From VRUE01 sp963742535 (GTDB lineage: Bacteria > Actinomycetota > Thermoleophilia > Solirubrobacterales > 70-9), in contig CAVUMC010000002.1 in NCBI GenBank assembly GCA_963742535.1, forward strand, positions 1,178,001-1,242,000: 64,000 bases of DNA, given 5' to 3'. A program made the position numbers and the translations under genes. The notes under the pieces were generated by a model that worked only from the letters and a program-made list of their open reading frames with translations, was not told the origin of the DNA and made no database searches. This document shows positions 48,050-54,971 of the stretch, piece after piece. The first letter of the stretch is position 1. Each line of letters opens with the position of its first letter.

Positions 48050-48526
48050 ATGCCTCCACCCGACCCAGCCCGTTTCCGCGCCGCGATGGCGATGCTGCCA
48101 ACGGGCGTCACCGTGGTCAGCGCGGCCGGGCCCGAAGGACCCGCCGGAGCGACCGCCAATGCTGTCTGCTCGCTCTCGATCGAGCCGATGCTGATGCTCG
48201 CCTGCCTCGACCGCGGCTCCCGCACTTTGCTCGCGGTGCAGGCCGCCAACCACTTCGGGATCAGCGTCCTCCACGACGGCCAGGAGGTGATCGCCCGCGC
48301 CTTCGCCACCAAGGCGCCGGTCGCCGACAAGTGGCAGGGAGTCGCCTGGAGCGAGCGCGACGGCATCCCCGCGATCGACGACTCCCTCGCCTGGATCGCC
48401 TGTGAGCTGCGCGACGTGGTCGCCGCCGGCGACCACGTGATCGTCACCGGCGAGGTCCGCGGCCTGGAGAGCGGCGAAGGCACCCCGCTCGTCTTCCACG
48501 GCGGCGATTACCGGCCATTGGACTGA
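48050..48526 (+). CDS. Flavin reductase-like FMN-binding protein
   Basis: A 158-residue protein from ATG 48050. The split-barrel flavin reductase fold is seen in FRAAMAMLPTGVTVVSAAG, TANAVCSLSIEPMLMLACLD, NHFGISVLHDGQEVIARAFA and HVIVTGEVRGLES. Such proteins reduce FMN for partner monooxygenases or act as oxidoreductases themselves. It is followed directly by the remains of a deazaflavin-type protein gene. Confidence 0.88.
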   Translation: MPPPDPARFRAAMAMLPTGVTVVSAAGPEGPAGATANAVCSLSIEPMLMLACLDRGSRTLLAVQAANHFGISVLHDGQEVIARAFATKAPVADKWQGVAWSERDGIPAIDDSLAWIACELRDVVAAGDHVIVTGEVRGLESGEGTPLVFHGGDYRPLD

Positions 48527-48529
48527 GCG

Positions 48530-48879
48530 CTGGCACAAGCGATCGCGGCTCGATTTCAAGAACCAGGCTGGTTCACCAAGCATGTCTTCAACCCCGTGGT
48601 GGCCGGGCTGAGTCGGATCGGCCTCGTATGGCGGGAGCGCGGGTGCTCGAAGTCAAAGGGCGCAAGAGTGGCGAGTGGCGCCAGACGCCGGTCAACCCCC
48701 TCAGCTTTGAGGGCGAGAGATATCTGGTGGCACCGAGAGGTCACACCCAGTGGGTGCGCAACCTGCGGGCAAGCGGCGAAGGGCGCCTTGCGGGTCGCCG
48801 CACCGAAAGCTTCAGCGCGACCGAGCTGGCCGATGTGGAGAAGCCGGCCCTGCTGCGCGCCTTCAGGATCTCCGCCTAG
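48530..48879 (+). pseudogene. Deazaflavin (F420)-dependent nitroreductase-family gene, frameshifted
   Basis: Two frames together make one family member. The first part reads ARFQEPGWFTKHVFNPVVAG, then LSRIGLVW; the second begins at 48628 as MAGARVLEVKGRKSGEWRQT and continues to RNLRASGEGRLAGRR. Adding one G at the GG of 48630-48631 fuses them (VWAGARVLEV). The first part also lacks ATG/GTG/TTG at its expected start, having CTG just after the previous stop. The downstream reading alone (48628-48879) is 83 residues and misses the N-terminus. Decay or sequencing error are both possible. Confidence 0.7.
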
Positions 48880-49109
48880 CTTCCGAGATCCCCTCGGGCC
48901 TCGCGGACCGGGTACTCCTTGATCACCTCGTTGACGAAGGTCCCTTTCGACTCAGCGTGCGCCAGCTCCTCGAAGACGTCGGCTGGCACACCTTCGTAGG
49001 CGTAGAGATCGCCGTCGATGTATTCGACGAACGCCTCTTCGAGCTCGGCGTCGTAGCCAATTCTCGCCACCGCGCTGGACTCGACCGGCTACAGCTTCGG
49101 AGGTGACAT
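48876..49109 (-). CDS. KTSC-domain protein with amber codon at position 7
   Basis: The expected gene begins at ATG 49109 (ribosome site AGAGGA) as MSPPKL, then a TAG at 49091-49089, then PVESSAVARIGYDAE, typical of the start of KTSC domains, and on to YAYEGVPADVFEELAHAESK. Without read-through, translation could restart at GTG 49070, giving 64 residues that miss the first conserved strand. The KTSC fold is a small RNA- or nucleic-acid-linked domain of uncertain role. The 72-base gap to the divergent gene at 49182 shows nothing else. Confidence 0.65.
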
Positions 49110-49181
49110 GAGGTTCCTCTGCTTGAGATTGGGCGTGTGTCTCTGCTTCGAATACCCAGGAACGAGAGTAGGCTCCGCGCG

Positions 49182-49625
49182 ATGGAGGCGGCAGCGGTCT
49201 CGCGCTCGCGGTGGACATTCGCCCAGTGGGGCATCGTCGTCCTCGCCTCCCTCCAGCTGCTCTGGGCCCTGGCCGGCCTGATCGCCGAACCGAGCTTCCA
49301 CTTCGGCGACGGCGCGCCGACCGAGCGGGTGCTCGGCGTCGACTTCAACGGCGTCCATGCCGTCTCCGGCTTCCTCCTCTTCGGCCCCGCTTTCTTCTTC
49401 GCCCTGAAGCCACGCTGGGCGGTGCTCTACGCGATCTACGTCTCCATCGCCCTGATCGTCACCGGCGTCTGGGCCGCCTGGTCGACCAGCCCCGCCGGCA
49501 TCTTCACCTTCCCCAACAACGACGCCGATGCCGTCCTCCACATCACCACCGGCGTCCTCTTCGGCCTCATCGCTGCGATCCAGCTCGGCCTCGACCGGAG
49601 CACCGCTTCGCCGAAACCGTCCTGA
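49182..49625 (+). CDS. DUF4383-like four-helix membrane protein
   Basis: A 147-residue protein from ATG 49182. Four membrane segments: WGIVVLASLQLLWALAGLI, VHAVSGFLLFGPAFFFAL, VLYAIYVSIALIVTGVWAA and VLHITTGVLFGLIAAIQL. The FNGVHAVSG and NDADAVLHITTGV motifs are typical of the DUF4383 family of actinobacterial membrane proteins with no known role. A strong stem-loop follows the stop. Confidence 0.78.
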   Translation: MEAAAVSRSRWTFAQWGIVVLASLQLLWALAGLIAEPSFHFGDGAPTERVLGVDFNGVHAVSGFLLFGPAFFFALKPRWAVLYAIYVSIALIVTGVWAAWSTSPAGIFTFPNNDADAVLHITTGVLFGLIAAIQLGLDRSTASPKPS

Positions 49626-49651
49626 CCCGCGATATTCGCGGGTGGAGACGG
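49617..49651. terminator. Bidirectional stem-loop between convergent genes
   Basis: ACCCGCGA-TAT-TCGCGGGT is a perfect 8-bp stem with a 3-nt loop starting at the stop codon, extended by outer CCGTC/GACGG. It lies between convergent membrane-protein genes; no U-tract follows. Confidence 0.6.
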
Positions 49652-49657
49652 CCTCGC

Positions 49658-50092
49658 TTAGAAGGCGCCGCTGGTCCCTGCCGCCCGCAACGCCAGAAAG
49701 AGGATCACTCCGCAGGAGACGGCCATGATTCCCATCTCGCGGCGGACGATGGCCAGGGCGAGGGCTTGTTGGCTGTCGGCGGGGAGGGATTCGAAATCGA
49801 CCTCGCCCAGCTCTCGCTCGGCGGCGCCGGCGCGGGCGCCCTCGGCAATCAGCGAGACGACGAGGGGCAGGATGCCGTAGAGGTAGTGCAAATCGTCGTC
49901 GGGTTTGTGGCCGGTGAAGACGAGTAGGCCGCCCAACATCACCTGGATGAAGACGGAGATCTGGGCGGCGCGCAGCAGCAGCCAGAAGGGGACCGAGTTG
50001 CGGTCCCGCAGCCAAGCGATCCCGCCGAAGGCGAAGGCGACGAGGTTGAGCAGGATGACTGCACAACCGACTACCAGGTGCACTACGGCCAA
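49658..50092 (-). CDS. Four-helix membrane protein of unknown function
   Basis: About 144 residues if started at TTG 50092, which has a perfect GGAGGA site nine bases upstream; ATG 50110 is the in-frame alternative. Four hydrophobic segments (VVHLVVGCAVILLNLVAFAF, ISVFIQVMLGGLLVF, YLYGILPLVVSLIAEG and a C-terminal one) with an HxxxG-type His in the first helix. It has no named family, and it is transcribed away from the nuo operon that begins at 50240. Confidence 0.62.
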   Translation of the reverse strand: MAVVHLVVGCAVILLNLVAFAFGGIAWLRDRNSVPFWLLLRAAQISVFIQVMLGGLLVFTGHKPDDDLHYLYGILPLVVSLIAEGARAGAAERELGEVDFESLPADSQQALALAIVRREMGIMAVSCGVILFLALRAAGTSGAF

Positions 50093-50239
50093 GGGTCTAT
50101 TTCCTCCCATAAGGGTCGGGATTCGGCTTGCTGATGCGGAAAAGCACTATGTAGCAATGTGTTACAAGCAGGTATATAACTCGCCTGACAGGCGGCGAAC
50201 GCGCCTCGCGAACCGCCCGCCCAGAAATCTCATCCACCA

Positions 50240-50617
50240 GTGCTGAAGAGCTACCTGCCGATTCTCGTCTTCGCTGTCCTCGGCCTCACGGTCGGGGGCG
50301 CCTTCGCGATGCTCAATCACCTGATCGGGCCGAAGAAGCCGAAGCGGCCGACGGCGGCGAGCCTGCGCCAGTCCGAGCCGTATGAGTCGGGGATTCCGGT
50401 CGAGCCGAGCCATGGCCTGCGTTTCGGCGTCAGCTTCTACCTGATCGCGATGCTCTTCATCCTCTTCGACATCGAGGTCGTCTTCCTCTACCCAATCGGG
50501 GTGATCATCAAGGCGGCCGACAGCCTCTTCGTCCTGGGCGAGATCGTCACCTTCATCGCCCTGCTGCTGGTTGCTTTCGTCTACGTCTGGCGCAAGGGGG
50601 CATTGAATTGGAGGTAG
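50240..50617 (+). CDS. nuoA: NADH-quinone oxidoreductase subunit A
   Basis: A 125-residue, three-helix subunit of complex I from GTG 50240. Signature SEPYESGIPVEPSHGLRFGV, then LIAMLFILFDIEVVFLYP, including the conserved acidic residues. It sits in the membrane at the base of the quinone site. It starts the nuoA-N operon and overlaps nuoB by 10 bases. The 147-base leader shows only a weak -10-like TATATA/TATAAC at 50173-50180. Confidence 0.95.
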   Translation: MLKSYLPILVFAVLGLTVGGAFAMLNHLIGPKKPKRPTAASLRQSEPYESGIPVEPSHGLRFGVSFYLIAMLFILFDIEVVFLYPIGVIIKAADSLFVLGEIVTFIALLLVAFVYVWRKGALNWR

Positions 50618-51300
50618 AGCGGCAAAAGCTTTCGGTCGAGCGAACGACGATGCGCGAGCGCCAGCTGCGTTCCCGCGACATGCTGCGCGGCGATCTCGAG
50701 GGCGAGGAGCTGGAGCGCTTCGTCGAGGAAAGGGTCGTGATGACGACCTTCGAGAAAATGCTCGGCTGGGCGCGCTCGAACTCGATGTTCCCGCTCTCCT
50801 TCGGCCTCGCCTGCTGCGCGATCGAGGGAATCCCGATGTCGGCCGTCACCGCCCGCTACGACATCGCCCGCTTTGGCGCCGAGGCGGGGCGGGCCTCGCC
50901 CCGCCAGGCAGACTTCATCGTTCTCTCGGGCCGGGTCTCGATCAAGATGGCACCGGTCGTCCGCCGCCTCTACGACCAGATGCTGGAGCCGAAGTGGGCG
51001 ATCTCGATGGGAGCGTGCTCCTCCAGCGGCGGCATGTTCTCCAATTACGCCGTGGTCCAGGGGGCGGACAAGTTCATGCCGATCGACGTCCACATTCCCG
51101 GCTGCCCGCCGCGCCCGGAGGCGGTCCTCTACGGCTTCAACAAGCTGCAGCACCTGGTCCAGGGGAACCCCGACCAGGGCTGGCGCGCGCGCTACGGCGC
51201 CGAGGGCACTGAGGAGTGGGCCCGAGGCGGACCGCGCAGCGAACCGAGCGCCGAGTCCGCTGAGGCCTACCTCGCCGCCAGGGAGTTGCTCCGTGCCTGA
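50608..51300 (+). CDS. nuoB: NADH-quinone oxidoreductase subunit B
   Basis: A 230-residue subunit from TTG 50608, carrying the terminal cluster N2. Ligands appear in LACCAIEG (two adjacent Cys), ISMGACSSSGG and IPGCPPRPE. The start is in doubt; the N-terminal 40 residues are charged and variable, and ATG 50650 is an alternative. It overlaps both neighbours and passes electrons from the clusters to quinone. Confidence 0.95.
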   Translation: MEVERQKLSVERTTMRERQLRSRDMLRGDLEGEELERFVEERVVMTTFEKMLGWARSNSMFPLSFGLACCAIEGIPMSAVTARYDIARFGAEAGRASPRQADFIVLSGRVSIKMAPVVRRLYDQMLEPKWAISMGACSSSGGMFSNYAVVQGADKFMPIDVHIPGCPPRPEAVLYGFNKLQHLVQGNPDQGWRARYGAEGTEEWARGGPRSEPSAESAEAYLAARELLRA

Positions 51301-51835
51301 CGCACCCGGACTAGAGCTGATCCGCGGCGAGATCGAGGCCGCTCACCCCGGCGCCGTCCTCGATACGGGCTTCGCCCAGGACCGCGCCGTGCTCTCGATC
51401 GACCCGGCGCACCTGATCGCGGTGCTCACTTGGCTACGCGAGTCACCGGGACAGGGCTACAAGTTCCTCTCCAGCCTCCACGCCGCCGACTACCTGCCGG
51501 CAGAACCACGCTTTGCGGTGCACTACGAGCTCCTCAACCGCGATCGCGTAGAGCGCATCCGCGTCAAGGCATTGCTGGCGGATCCGGCAGCCGGAGTCAA
51601 GAGCAACGACGGCGAGCCACCGTTGCCGCAAATCGACTCCTGCGTAGACCTTTTCCCCACCGCCAACTTCCAGGAGCGCGAAGTCTTCGACTTCTTCGGC
51701 ATCGTCTTCAACGGCCATCCCGAACTGACCCGGATCCTGCTGCCCGATGACTACGTCGGCTGGCCGCAGCGGCGCGACTTCCCCGTCGGCGGCGAGCCGG
51801 TGACCTTCACCTACAACGAAAAGAACTATGGCTGA
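51293..51835 (+). CDS. nuoC: NADH-quinone oxidoreductase subunit C
   Basis: A 180-residue peripheral subunit from GTG 51293, separate from nuoD (not the fused CD form). Family motifs: FLSSLHAADYLP, PTANFQEREVFDFFGIVFNG and LLPDDYVGWPQRRDFP. It joins the hydrophilic arm near the quinone site. Its start overlaps the nuoB stop by eight bases and its end overlaps nuoD. Confidence 0.94.
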   Translation: MPDAPGLELIRGEIEAAHPGAVLDTGFAQDRAVLSIDPAHLIAVLTWLRESPGQGYKFLSSLHAADYLPAEPRFAVHYELLNRDRVERIRVKALLADPAAGVKSNDGEPPLPQIDSCVDLFPTANFQEREVFDFFGIVFNGHPELTRILLPDDYVGWPQRRDFPVGGEPVTFTYNEKNYG

Positions 51836-53024
51836 GCCGCTCTTGACCGAGGACCGCACCTCGGAGGTGATGACGGTCAACATGGGGCCGCACCATCCAG
51901 CCACCCACGGTGTGCTGCGGCTGGTCGTCGACCTCGAAGGCGAGGTCGTGCGCGACCTCAAACCGGTGATCGGCTACGTCCACACCGGCATCGAAAAGTC
52001 CTGCGAGGACAAGAGCTACTGGAAGGTCATCCCCTTCGTCGAGCGGATGGACTACGTCTCCTACTGCTTCCAGATGGAGGCCTACTGCGGCGCGGTCGAG
52101 CGGCTGGTCGAACTGGAGATCCCCGAGCGGGCCAAGTACCTGCGGGTGATCTTCCTCGAGCTCAACCGCATCCACTCCCACCTGGTCTGGCTTGGGACGA
52201 CGGCGCTGGATCTGGGCGCGATCTCGATGCTCTGGTACTGCTTCCGCGAGCGCGACCGCATTCTCGACCTCTTCGAGATGGCGACCGGCCAGCGCATGCA
52301 CACCCGTTACTTCCAGGTCGGCGGTGTGATCGAGGACATCCCGCGGGGCTTCGAGGCGAAGCTGCGCGAGTTCATCCGCGACATGCCGATGCGGGTCGAG
52401 CAGTACCAGGCTCTGCTCGACCGCAACGAGGTCTTCCTGCAGCGGACCAAGGGCACCGGGATCGTTTCGCGCGAGCGCCTGCTGGAGCTGGGCGTGACCG
52501 GGCCGCTGCTGCGCGCTGCCGGCGAGCCCTGGGATTTGCGCAAGGCCTTCGATTACCTCGTCTACCCCGAGTTCGATTTCAAGATCCCGGTCGGCACGGT
52601 CGGCGACAACTACGACCGCTACCGGGTGCGGGTGGCAGAGATGTTCGAGTCGGTGCGGATCATCGAGCAGGCGCTCGATGGGCTGCCGGAAGGCCCCTAC
52701 ATCGCCGACGACCGCAAGTACGTGCTGCCGCCGCGCTCGGAGCTCTCGACCTCGATGGAGTCGCTGATCCACCACTTCAAGCTCGTCACCGAGGGCTACC
52801 GGGTGCCGCCGAGCGAGATCTATTACGCGATCGAGTCGCCCCGCGGTGAGCTCGGCTGCTTCGTCCTCGCCGACGGCTCGGCCAAGCCGGCCCGCGTCCA
52901 CTTCCGCGACGCCTCCTTCGTCAACCTGCAGGCCTTCAAAGACATGGCGGTCGACAGCTACATCGCCGACATGATCTGCAGCCTCGGCATGCTCGACCCG
53001 ATCCTCGGGGGCGTCGACCGATGA
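51828..53024 (+). CDS. nuoD: NADH-quinone oxidoreductase subunit D
   Basis: A 398-residue 49-kDa-type subunit lining the quinone pocket. Motifs: GPHHPATHGVLRLVV with the quinone-site His, HTGIEKSCED, RMDYVSYCFQMEAYCG and the C-terminal DPILGGVDR. No hydrogenase-type cysteines, as expected in complex I. It overlaps nuoE by four bases (ATGA). Confidence 0.96.
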   Translation: MAEPLLTEDRTSEVMTVNMGPHHPATHGVLRLVVDLEGEVVRDLKPVIGYVHTGIEKSCEDKSYWKVIPFVERMDYVSYCFQMEAYCGAVERLVELEIPERAKYLRVIFLELNRIHSHLVWLGTTALDLGAISMLWYCFRERDRILDLFEMATGQRMHTRYFQVGGVIEDIPRGFEAKLREFIRDMPMRVEQYQALLDRNEVFLQRTKGTGIVSRERLLELGVTGPLLRAAGEPWDLRKAFDYLVYPEFDFKIPVGTVGDNYDRYRVRVAEMFESVRIIEQALDGLPEGPYIADDRKYVLPPRSELSTSMESLIHHFKLVTEGYRVPPSEIYYAIESPRGELGCFVLADGSAKPARVHFRDASFVNLQAFKDMAVDSYIADMICSLGMLDPILGGVDR

Positions 53025-53650
53025 GCCCCGTCGACGGCGTCGGCATCAACAACCCCAAGCTGCCGGTCGATCGCGCGGTGACCGAGGGGCGCGTCCCCGA
53101 CCGCACTCCCGAGGGGATCCCCGAGCTGCACGAGGTCGACTGCCCGGCCGAGCTGCGCGAGCGGATCGAAGAGCTGATGGGCCGCTACCCCGACCGCAAA
53201 TCGGCCTCGATCCCGGCGCTCTGGGCTGTACAGCGGCTCTACGGCTGGTGCACGCCCGAGGGGATCCGCCAGGCCGCCGCGGTGATGCGGGTGACGCCCG
53301 CCTACCTGGAGTCGGTGGCGAGCTTCTACGACCTGCTGCACACCGATCCGGTCGGCACCCACAAGGTCGCCGTCTGCACCAACATCAGCTGCTGGATGCG
53401 CGGCGGCGATGAGCTGCTCGAGGCCTTCAAGACCGCGGCCGGTGAGGACGACGAGCGCTTCTTCGTCACCGGCTTCGAGTGCCTGGGCGCCTGCGACATC
53501 GCGCCGATGGCCTCGATCGACGAGCGCTACTTCGGCCCGCTCCAGGCGGCCGAAGCGCGGACCGCGATCGACCAGCTGCGCGCCGGCGAGGCGGTTCTGC
53601 CCGAGAAGGCGCTGGAGAAGCGGCCGCTGCCGGGAGGCCCCGATGCCTGA
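53021..53650 (+). CDS. nuoE: NADH-quinone oxidoreductase subunit E
   Basis: A 209-residue thioredoxin-fold subunit holding cluster N1a. Ligands: CTNISC (C-x4-C) and ECLGACDIAP (C-x3-C). It carries a 35-residue N-terminal extension relative to short forms. It sits at the NADH end of the arm, coupled to nuoF by an overlap. Confidence 0.94.
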   Translation: MSPVDGVGINNPKLPVDRAVTEGRVPDRTPEGIPELHEVDCPAELRERIEELMGRYPDRKSASIPALWAVQRLYGWCTPEGIRQAAAVMRVTPAYLESVASFYDLLHTDPVGTHKVAVCTNISCWMRGGDELLEAFKTAAGEDDERFFVTGFECLGACDIAPMASIDERYFGPLQAAEARTAIDQLRAGEAVLPEKALEKRPLPGGPDA

Positions 53651-54971
53651 GACGCGCGTCCTGCTGAAGAACGCCGAAGACCCGAAGCTGCGCACGCTCG
53701 ACGGCTACAAGAGCTACGGCGGCTACGAGGCTCTGGTCAAGGCCTACAAGGAGATGGAGGCCGAGGAGGTTCTGAAAGAGCTCGAAGACTCGGGCCTGCG
53801 CGGGCGCGGCGGCGCCGGCTTCTCGATGGGCAAGAAGGCCTCCTTCCTGCCCCGCGGCGAGATGGACAAGTACCTCTGCTGCAACGCCGACGAGTCCGAG
53901 CCGGGCGCCTTCAAGGACCGCGAGCTGATGCAGCGCAACCCGCACCAGTTGATCGAGGGGATCGCGATCGCCGCCCTCGCGGCCGGCGCCGGGCACGCCT
54001 TCATCTTCATCCGCGGCGAGTACGACTCGCAGGCCGACGTGCTCGACGCCGCGGTCGCCGAAGCGTATGAGGCGGGTTACCTCGGCGAGGACATCCTCGG
54101 CACCCGCTGCAAGCTGGAGCTGGTCGTCCACCGCGGCGCCGGCGCCTACATCTGCGGCGAGGAGACGGCCCTGCTCGACGCGCTCGAGGGCAAGCGCGGC
54201 AACCCGCGGCTCAAGCCTCCCTTCCCGGCGGTCCAAGGCCTCTACGGCGGGCCGACGCTGATCAACAACGTCGAGACGCTCTCCAACGTGCCGAACATCG
54301 TCAAGAACGGCGCCGAGTGGTTCAAGGGCTTCGGCACCGAGCAGTCGCCCGGCACAAAGGTCGTCTCGATCTCCGGCTGCGTCCGCCGCCCCGGCAATTA
54401 CGAGGTCGAGCTGGGCGTGCCGACGCGCGAGCTGATCATGGACCTCGCCGGCGGCCCGCTCGAGGGGCGCGAAGTCAAGGCTTTCTACCCCGGCGGCTCC
54501 TCCTCCCCCGTGCTCAAGGTCGAGGAAGGGATCGACCTCCCCTACAGCTTCGAGGCGATGGCCGAGGCGGGCTCGATGCTCGGCTCCGGCTCGATCATCG
54601 TCGCCGACGACAAGGTCTCGATCCCGCACATGGCGCTGCGTACGGCGCGCTTCTACCACCACGAGTCCTGCGGCAAGTGCACACCCTGCCGCGAGGGCAC
54701 CAACTGGACGGTGAAGATGCTGGAACGGGTGGTGCGCGGCGAGGCGACGCCGATGGACCTCGACATCGTCGCCTCGGTGCAGGAGAACATCATCGGCCAC
54801 TGCCTTTGCGTGCTCGGCGACTCGATGGCGATGCCGGTCGGGGCGATGGTGCGCAAGTTCCGCGACGAGTTCGAGGACGTGATCGCTACGGCGAGCGAAG
54901 GCGAGCCCGCGGTGGCCGAGCGAATCCCGGTCGTGCAAGGGCCGGCCGAGACCCTGGGAGCGAGCACGTGA
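53643..54971 (+). CDS. nuoF: NADH-quinone oxidoreductase subunit F
   Basis: A 442-residue subunit from ATG 53643, with the NADH/FMN site and cluster N3. Motifs: GLRGRGGAGFSMGKK, NADESEPGAFKDRELM, GAGAYICGEETALLDALEG and the cluster site ESCGKCTPCREGTNW with a fourth Cys in IIGHCLCVLGD. Electrons enter complex I here. Its stop overlaps the GTG start of nuoG. Confidence 0.96.
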   Translation: MPETRVLLKNAEDPKLRTLDGYKSYGGYEALVKAYKEMEAEEVLKELEDSGLRGRGGAGFSMGKKASFLPRGEMDKYLCCNADESEPGAFKDRELMQRNPHQLIEGIAIAALAAGAGHAFIFIRGEYDSQADVLDAAVAEAYEAGYLGEDILGTRCKLELVVHRGAGAYICGEETALLDALEGKRGNPRLKPPFPAVQGLYGGPTLINNVETLSNVPNIVKNGAEWFKGFGTEQSPGTKVVSISGCVRRPGNYEVELGVPTRELIMDLAGGPLEGREVKAFYPGGSSSPVLKVEEGIDLPYSFEAMAEAGSMLGSGSIIVADDKVSIPHMALRTARFYHHESCGKCTPCREGTNWTVKMLERVVRGEATPMDLDIVASVQENIIGHCLCVLGDSMAMPVGAMVRKFRDEFEDVIATASEGEPAVAERIPVVQGPAETLGAST

